In this document: piece by piece, positions 14,826 through 18,761 of the stretch
Layout: each line of letters starts with the position of its first letter
How positions within the stretch are numbered: the stretch's first letter is position 1
Source: an uncultured Lachnospiraceae bacterium
Lineage (GTDB): Bacteria > Bacillota > Clostridia > Lachnospirales > Lachnospiraceae
NCBI GenBank assembly: GCA_910578715.1
Contig: CAJTRL010000069.1
Location: 1-18,761, forward strand
Length of the DNA: 18,761 nucleotides
Direction: 5' to 3'
Position numbers and translations under genes: made by a program
Notes under the pieces: generated by a model
The model's database searches: none
What the model was told of the DNA's origin: nothing
Seen by the model: only the letters and a program-made list of their open reading frames with translations

Positions 14826-16214
14826 CTAAAATCTGAAATATAAGAACGGGTTATCGCTTCCTGACATCAGTTCATAAACAGAAAGGCAGAAAATCACGGC
14901 AATTATCGCTATGGTATACCACTTCTGTTTGTATTTGCGATACAATTCCATCGGATACGGGGTCGAAAACAAAATGCAGAAAATAAATAACACCCAATAT
15001 TCCTTAACATAGCGCATAACCTGTTCGCTTCCAACGATAACATCCGATATATGGATGCCTGTCATATTCTGTAAATAATGCAGCAGCTGCCGCATATCGG
15101 TAATTGCAAAAATCATCCACGTCACGGGTATCAGCAGGACCACATACAGATGGCCCACAACTTTTTTGTTCTCCAGCCATTTCCCGAAGCCTTTCTTTTC
15201 CACCGCTATCAGGATAAAAAAGGTCAGCCCCCACAATACAAAATTCAGGCTTGCCCCATGCCAGAGACCCGTCAGGCTCCACACGATGAACAGGTTGAGC
15301 ACTGTCCGCCAAAAACCCTTCCGGTTGCCGCCAAGCGGAATATACAGATATTCCCGGAACCATCTTCCAAGCGTAATATGCCATCTTCTCCAAAATTCCG
15401 AAACGGATTTGGACGTATATGGGTCGTTAAAGTTTCTCGGAATCCGAAAACCGAGCATTTTTCCGAGCCCTTTTGCCATCAGAGAATAGCCCCAGAAATC
15501 GAAATAAATCTGGAAAGAATAAGCAAAGGCTCCCATCCACGCCGCCACAGCGGACAGATTTCCCGGCCCCGCCGACATCAGCGTATTCCAGAGCGTTCCA
15601 ATCTGGTTCGCCAGCAGTACCTTGAATCCCAGCCCGATGCTGAACAGCTTCAGGCCGCTTTCCACCGACTTTGCTTTAATTTTCCGCTCCTTCATCCGTT
15701 CCGCGACTTCTTCGTATTTGACAATCGGCCCGGCTACCAGCTGCGGAAACATCGCCACATATGCCGCAAAAGATACGAAGTCAGCTTTTTCTTTCAGTTT
15801 ACCCCGATAACAGTCGAACAGATAGGAAACAATCTGAAATGTGTAAAAGCTGATGCCCAGAGGCAGCGCAAGCGACAGCAGCGGTATTTTCTCTCCCGCA
15901 AACAGCTGATTGACAAGTCCTGCGGCAAAATCCCAGTATTTAAACACAAAAAGCATTCCGAAATTATAGATTAACGATAAAATCAGAACGTTTTTTGCTA
16001 TCTTTTTTTCTTTCTCCAGAATCAGCTTTCCCGCGCCATAGTTCACGAGAATAGACAAAAGAAGCAGCAGAACATAGTAAGGTTCTCCCGCCGCATAAAA
16101 AAGCAAGCTCCCCAAAAGCAATACGATATTGCGATATTTTTCGGGAACTAACAGATATATCAACATAAAAACCGGCAAAAACCGGAACAAAAACTCTACA
16201 CTGGAAAATAGCAT
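14826..16214 (-). CDS. MBOAT family O-acyltransferase (AlgI/DltB-like)
   Basis: 462 residues with ten or more membrane spans. MBOAT marks: PQLVAGPIVKYEEV (about 156-169), FQIYFDFWGYSLMAKGLGKM (234-253), FWRRWHITLGRWFREYLYIP (about 274-293, His279) and LTGLWHGASLNFVLWG (314-329) with the conserved His319. The C-terminal part lacks an extra domain. It moves an acyl group (usually acetyl) across the membrane to a surface polymer; the SGNH protein next door is the expected partner. Both AlgI (alginate) and PatA-like (peptidoglycan) systems have this design, so the acceptor cannot be chosen here. Start at ATG 16214 with a GGGGAG site 9 nt upstream. Promoter is visible at 16250-16278. The three genes after it lie on the same strand, so an operon extending to ligA is possible. 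Confidence 0.9.
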   Translation of the reverse strand: MLFSSVEFLFRFLPVFMLIYLLVPEKYRNIVLLLGSLLFYAAGEPYYVLLLLLSILVNYGAGKLILEKEKKIAKNVLILSLIYNFGMLFVFKYWDFAAGLVNQLFAGEKIPLLSLALPLGISFYTFQIVSYLFDCYRGKLKEKADFVSFAAYVAMFPQLVAGPIVKYEEVAERMKERKIKAKSVESGLKLFSIGLGFKVLLANQIGTLWNTLMSAGPGNLSAVAAWMGAFAYSFQIYFDFWGYSLMAKGLGKMLGFRIPRNFNDPYTSKSVSEFWRRWHITLGRWFREYLYIPLGGNRKGFWRTVLNLFIVWSLTGLWHGASLNFVLWGLTFFILIAVEKKGFGKWLENKKVVGHLYVVLLIPVTWMIFAITDMRQLLHYLQNMTGIHISDVIVGSEQVMRYVKEYWVLFIFCILFSTPYPMELYRKYKQKWYTIAIIAVIFCLSVYELMSGSDNPFLYFRF

Positions 16215-16249
16215 ATCTATTGACTCCCCAACTAATGACTCCAGATATT

Positions 16250-16278
16250 AGTATATTCCAGGCAGAGTTAATTTACAA
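16250..16278 (-). promoter_or_regulatory. Sigma-A promoter for the MBOAT operon
   Basis: On the minus strand -35 TTGTAA (16278-16273), 17-bp spacer, -10 TATACT (16255-16250). The transcript would start near 16243, giving a leader of about 28 nt that holds the GGGGAG site. Good -10, moderate -35. Confidence 0.6.
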
Positions 16279-16316
16279 GTGGTACGTTCGGGTAATTTGC
16301 AAAAGTTTAGCCATGC

Positions 16317-16381
16317 AAAATGGAATATACAAGATGCCGTTGGGAGCTTGCTCACATAAGACATTTTGTATATTCCATTTT
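16317..16381. repeat. 20-bp inverted repeat A in the divergent intergenic region
   Basis: Arms AAAATGGAATATACAAGATG (16317-16336) and CATTTTGTATATTCCATTTT (16362-16381) pair over 20 bp, with one G-T position that would be a G-U pair in RNA; loop 25 nt. The arm motif GTATATTCCA recurs at 16251-16260 next to the MBOAT -10. There is no gene ending here that would need a terminator. Confidence 0.85.
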
Positions 16382-16404
16382 ATAGGGCGGACGCCCGACA
16401 TGAA

Positions 16405-16462
16405 ATAAGTCACCAGCCAATTCGTAATATCATTCGTCAAGATGTATCTTCTGGTGACTTAT
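16405..16462. repeat. 12-bp inverted repeat B in the divergent intergenic region
   Basis: Arms ATAAGTCACCAG (16405-16416) and CTGGTGACTTAT (16451-16462) are perfect; the 34-nt loop includes a smaller palindrome AAGAT-GT-ATCTT. It directly follows repeat A, with GGGCGGACGCCC between them. Confidence 0.8.
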
Positions 16463-16485
16463 GAATGGCATGGCTGAGCAGTTCA

Positions 16486-16678
16486 AGTTCCGCCTCCGCC
16501 CGGACAGAGCATTGTTCTCTGTCGGAGGCCCTTTAATAGGATGTTGACTACTGAAAGTAGTCAAGTTCTTGGCGAAAAGGCAGCTTGCTGCATTTGAGCT
16601 TAGTACCGCTGCATCCTTTAGCGGAGCGCAAGCGTGCCTCCAAAGAGAACAATGCTCTGTCCGGGCGGAGGCGGAACT
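16486..16678. repeat. Large inverted repeat C (35-bp perfect arms), MITE-like or structured RNA
   Basis: The arms at 16486-16520 and 16644-16678 are exact reverse complements over 35 bp (outer AGTTCCGCCTCC / GGAGGCGGAACT), extended inward by GGAGGC (16524-16529) with GCCTCC (16636-16641) after a 1-2 nt bulge. The 106-nt centre holds a perfect 9-bp hairpin TTGACTACT-GAA-AGTAGTCAA (16544-16564), a GCAGC-TT-GCTGC palindrome and CCGCT/AGCGG. The left arm can also fold on itself (GACAGAG with CTCTGTC, flanked by GCCTCC with GGAGGC), so alternative folds exist. No credible ORF, transposase, or clear target duplication. Likely a non-autonomous mobile repeat or a non-coding structured element. Confidence 0.8.
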
Positions 16679-16711
16679 GCCAGATTCCATCCATCCGCTC
16701 AACGTTTCTCA

Positions 16712-16740
16712 TTGCCATTCCGGAAAATTTATGATATAAA
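16712..16740 (+). promoter_or_regulatory. Sigma-A promoter for the GNAT/hydrolase operon
   Basis: -35 TTGCCA (16712-16717), exactly 17 bp, -10 TATAAA (16735-16740); both match 5 of 6 consensus bases. Transcript start near 16747, giving a leader of about 80 nt that contains TTTACGC (16758-16764) and a matching GCGTAAA (16802-16808), a possible leader stem. Confidence 0.7.
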
Positions 16741-16829
16741 TTTTGTAAACAACGTATTTACGCATTGGAGATTTACGTTCCATGGAAAAGCCATCCTCCA
16801 TCGCGTAAACGTCCAAAATGGAGGATATC

Positions 16830-17390
16830 ATGAAAATATACGAACAGTTTCCAACTTTTGAAAACGATGACTTTTTACTGCGGCCTGTGAAAGACAACGA
16901 CTGCACAGATTTGCTGGAAGTTTACAGCGACAAAAACGCACTGCCCTTTTTCAACAGCGACAACTGCGACGGGGATAACTTTTATTATGCGACTGCTAAG
17001 CGGATGGCGGACGCGATTCAGTTCTGGCAGACCGCCTATGATAATCAGTGGTTTGCAAGATGGGCCATTGTGGACAAATCCTCCGCAAAGGCAGTCGGCA
17101 CGATTGAATTATGCCGCCGCGCTTCAGAGGACGCTTTCGACGGCGCGGCCATTCTGCGCATCGACGTCAGAAGCGATTACGAACAGGAAGCTGTTTTGCT
17201 AAAAATCTGCTCTCTTATCGTTCCCCCGACCTTTGAACTGTTCGACTGTGAGCAAATCATTACAAAGGTTCCTCTTTATGCGATAGAGCGGACAGGCGCC
17301 ATGCAGAAAGCGGGCTTTCAGAAATCCGAACATCTGCTGGTCGGGAAAACCGGATATGCCTATGACGGTTACTGGAGCATGAAAAAATAA
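16830..17390 (+). CDS. GNAT family N-acetyltransferase-like protein
   Basis: 186 residues. I start at the ATG at 16830 because GGAGG lies 6 nt upstream; the ATG at 16818 is part of that site. The N-terminal strand FLLRPVKDNDCTDLLEVYSD, a central WAIVDKSSAKAVGTIELCRR and the late AMQKAGFQKSEHLL correspond to the start, central strands and final motif of GNAT acyltransferases of the ribosomal-protein or antibiotic type (RimJ/RimL-like). The acetyl-CoA loop (R/Q-x-x-G-x-G/A) is not clearly present, so activity is uncertain. It leads an operon with the alpha/beta hydrolase 33 bp downstream; a GC-rich hairpin (CCCC-CTTC-GGGG, 17392-17403) lies between them. Acceptor unknown. Confidence 0.65.
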   Translation: MKIYEQFPTFENDDFLLRPVKDNDCTDLLEVYSDKNALPFFNSDNCDGDNFYYATAKRMADAIQFWQTAYDNQWFARWAIVDKSSAKAVGTIELCRRASEDAFDGAAILRIDVRSDYEQEAVLLKICSLIVPPTFELFDCEQIITKVPLYAIERTGAMQKAGFQKSEHLLVGKTGYAYDGYWSMKK

Positions 17391-17423
17391 GCCCCCTTCG
17401 GGGAAGCAGTTGAGGAACGATAA

Positions 17424-18107
17424 ATGGATATCGCTTTATATTATCAGGAAAAAGGAACGAAAGAGCCGTTTATCCTTTTGCACGGCAACGGAGAGGACGG
17501 CTCTTATTTCAAACATCAGACAGACTTTTTTTACGACAGGTACAAAGTGATTTCCCTGGACACGCGGGGCCACGGTAAATCACCGAGGGGCACGAAGCCT
17601 TTTACCATTAAGCAGTTTGCCTGTGACCTGTACGATTTTATGACAGGTCTTGGCATTTCAGATGCTGTGATTCTGGGATTTTCAGACGGAGCGAATATCG
17701 CGATGGAATTTGCAATAAACCATCCGGACATGGTAAAGGCGCTGATATTAAACGGGGGAAATCTGAATCCGAAAGGCGTAAAACGTACGACGCAAATCCC
17801 CATCGAAATCGGGTACAAAATAGCAGGGCGCTTTGCTTCAAAATCACCCGATGCCAAAAAGAATGCCGAAATGCTCGGCTTAATGGTTCATGAACCGAAT
17901 ATAGAGCGAAGCGAACTATCCAAAATTACAGCCCCCACTCTCGTCATCTGTGGAAGCAACGATATCATTAAAGAATCCCATACAAAAGAAATTGCGGAAA
18001 GCATCCCCAATGCCAGATTATCGATTATAAAAGGCAGTCACTTTATTGCGAACAGAAAACCGACAGCGTTCAATAAAGAGGTGGAAGACTTTTTGCAAAA
18101 TATCTGA
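17424..18107 (+). CDS. Alpha/beta hydrolase
   Basis: 227 residues, cytoplasmic. The oxyanion region is ILLHGNGEDGSYF (17-29), followed by VISLDTRGHGKSPRG (42-56), the nucleophile elbow GFSDGAN (Ser87), the acid Asp180 in CGSNDII and His206 in GSHF. All three triad residues are present, so it should be an active esterase/hydrolase of the small lid-less or short-cap type; the cap (about 115-160) is short. No substrate can be named. Ribosome binding site GAGG 8 nt before the ATG. It is probably co-transcribed with the GNAT-like gene and converges with the surface-protein remnant; the hairpin at 18128-18165 has no plus-strand T-run, so its own terminator is not obvious. Confidence 0.85.
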   Translation: MDIALYYQEKGTKEPFILLHGNGEDGSYFKHQTDFFYDRYKVISLDTRGHGKSPRGTKPFTIKQFACDLYDFMTGLGISDAVILGFSDGANIAMEFAINHPDMVKALILNGGNLNPKGVKRTTQIPIEIGYKIAGRFASKSPDAKKNAEMLGLMVHEPNIERSELSKITAPTLVICGSNDIIKESHTKEIAESIPNARLSIIKGSHFIANRKPTAFNKEVEDFLQNI

Positions 18108-18127
18108 TTTGCATATGTATATCAAAA

Positions 18128-18165
18128 AAAGGGAATTACCTGCGCTGATACAGGCAATTCCCTTT
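18128..18165 (-). terminator. Intrinsic terminator after the surface-protein remnant
   Basis: On the minus strand, AAAGGGAATTGCCTG and CAGGTAATTCCCTTT form a long stem (one internal mismatch) followed by seven T (18130-18124). It lies 12 bp after the TAG at 18179-18177, so it belongs to that gene. On the plus strand there is no T-run. Confidence 0.85.
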
Positions 18166-18176
18166 CAAGTATTCTG

Positions 18177-18542
18177 CTATTTTGTTTCTGTTGCGGGAAC
18201 GGTTGACAATACTGCCGTGCCATTGATTTTAATGCCGCTTACGCCAAGCTCGGTTGACAGATAGGTTGCGTCGCCCTTTGTTACACTTACGGTAAAATCT
18301 TTCGTGTCAACGCTTTCCGCGAAGCTGATGTTTACATACCAGAGTTTGTCTTCCCCCTGTGCAAGCGTTACATTGCTGAATGCTATTGCGTTGCCGTCGG
18401 CGTCTTTCACTTTAAACCCTGCTCTGCTGATACCGCAGTGGTATACCTGATATACCGTGTGTTCGGCATTCGTAACGATACGGAATTTCTGGCCGCCGGT
18501 TACGCTTACGGTCACATCTATTGCGTTCCAGTTATAGATACT
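18177..18542 (-). pseudogene. Surface/Ig-like protein, 3' remnant cut by a serine recombinase
   Basis: An open frame of 121 codons ends at TAG 18179-18177, followed by a good terminator. There is no ribosome binding site or convincing start: only a GTG at 18515, and the frame stays open up to the stop of the recombinase at 18545-18543. The protein is a beta-rich chain of two similar units (IDVTVSVTGGQKFRIV and KDFTVSVTKGDATYLS) with GFKVKDADGNAIAFSNVTL, like Ig/cadherin-like repeats of extracellular proteins. No LPxTG anchor or transmembrane tail at the end. It is best read as the C-terminal end of a larger surface protein whose 5' part was displaced by insertion of the element on the right. 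I do not recognise the family. Confidence 0.55.
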
Positions 18543-18548
18543 TTAGTC
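18537..18548. other. Predicted attachment junction of an integrated element
   Basis: The recombinase stop TAA (18545-18543) is followed immediately by the remnant's open frame. Large serine recombinases of Tn5397/Tn4451-type elements lie at the element end, reading outwards, so the element boundary should be within a few bases to tens of bases of here. The exact crossover dinucleotide cannot be fixed without the other end. Confidence 0.4.
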
Positions 18549-18761
18549 GATTTGACCTACGAATTTGTAATAGACAGTCAACTTCTGTTCTTTCACTCCG
18601 TTGACCATAACTGGATTGTGTACTTCTATCTTTTCTATCAGCGTATTCAATACTGTTGCAGTCAGTTTCTTCATTCCTGCGCACTGTGCAAGGCTCTCCG
18701 TAAACTGTTCCGCATTGGTAACAGCGGCAGACTTCGCTTTATGCTGTCTTTCCAGTTCCGA
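18543..18761 (-). CDS. Large serine recombinase, C-terminal fragment (continues past window)
   Basis: 72 codons ending at TAA 18545-18543; the 5' part lies beyond the window. The tail LTATVLNTLIEKIEVHNP then KEQKLTVYYKFVGQID matches the C-terminal DUF4368-type region of large serine recombinases of Clostridia integrative elements (TnpX/TndX-like integrases), preceded by a basic/charged helix SELERQHKAKSAAVTNAEQF. The catalytic N-terminal resolvase domain would be upstream, outside the window. Such enzymes excise and integrate conjugative or mobilisable transposons. The orientation, reading towards the disrupted surface-protein gene, suggests this is the terminal gene of the element, which extends right of the window. 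Confidence 0.75.
   Translation of the reverse strand, partial: SELERQHKAKSAAVTNAEQFTESLAQCAGMKKLTATVLNTLIEKIEVHNPVMVNGVKEQKLTVYYKFVGQID

Noticed and set aside
15078..15974. 298-codon open frame on the plus strand across the MBOAT gene
   Set aside because: It is antisense to a clear MBOAT protein, has no ribosome binding site, and its composition (Arg, His, Pro, Gln rich) is that of a shadow frame.
16317..16678. Retron non-coding RNA (long hairpins with paired flanks)
   Set aside because: No reverse transcriptase lies on either side, and neighbours are a promoter-bearing MBOAT gene and a GNAT-like gene.
16405..16678. CRISPR array
   Set aside because: The repeats are inverted, not direct, few in number and without regular spacers.
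16430..16702. 90-codon minus-strand frame in the intergenic region
   Set aside because: It lies across inverted repeat C, with no ribosome binding site or family resemblance; explained by the repeat.
17392..17403. Terminator between the GNAT-like and hydrolase genes
   Set aside because: A 4-bp GC stem without a T-run; the following gene has its own ribosome binding site and is better seen as the same transcript.

Overview
The window looks like chromosomal DNA of a gut-type Clostridia, most likely Lachnospiraceae. The signs are strong AGGAGG-type ribosome binding sites, a LigA and an RNA pseudouridine synthase of clostridial type, a lantibiotic-immunity ABC transporter, a plant-polysaccharide utilisation locus, and pieces of Firmicutes mobile elements at both edges. 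The taxon is inferred from gene style only; no rRNA or tRNA is present.

Layout. (1) 1-2420: the first codons of a replication-initiator-like gene of a mobile element (minus strand), joined to a lantibiotic-immunity-type ABC operon (plus strand) whose ATPase has lost its 5' end; two intact permeases follow. (2) 2433-10637: a carbohydrate locus. A PL26/YetA-like exo-rhamnogalacturonan lyase (minus) is divergent from an HD-GYP signalling protein and an MFS sugar transporter (plus). These converge on an SGNH acetylesterase and a GH115 alpha-glucuronidase (minus). None of the three enzymes has a signal peptide, so the simplest picture is import of acetylated, uronic-acid-containing oligosaccharides followed by cytoplasmic breakdown. 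(3) 10788-16214: a minus-strand run of MBOAT O-acyltransferase, membrane SGNH partner, RluB/RluF-type pseudouridine synthase and NAD-dependent DNA ligase, led by a recognisable sigma-A promoter. (4) 16215-16829: a 615-bp divergent intergenic region with three separate inverted repeats, the largest having 35-bp perfect arms; it encodes no believable protein. (5) 16830-18107: a GNAT-like protein and an alpha/beta hydrolase behind a strong promoter. (6) 18128-18761: the 3' end of a surface-type protein gene with its terminator, cut in frame by the C-terminal end of a large serine recombinase that runs off the window. This looks like the junction of an integrated element lying further right.

The least explained parts are the nested inverted repeats at 16317-16678, the recombinase/surface-protein junction near 18540, and the expandable repeats inside the PL26 gene (4092-4163) and after the SGNH gene (13601-13706).
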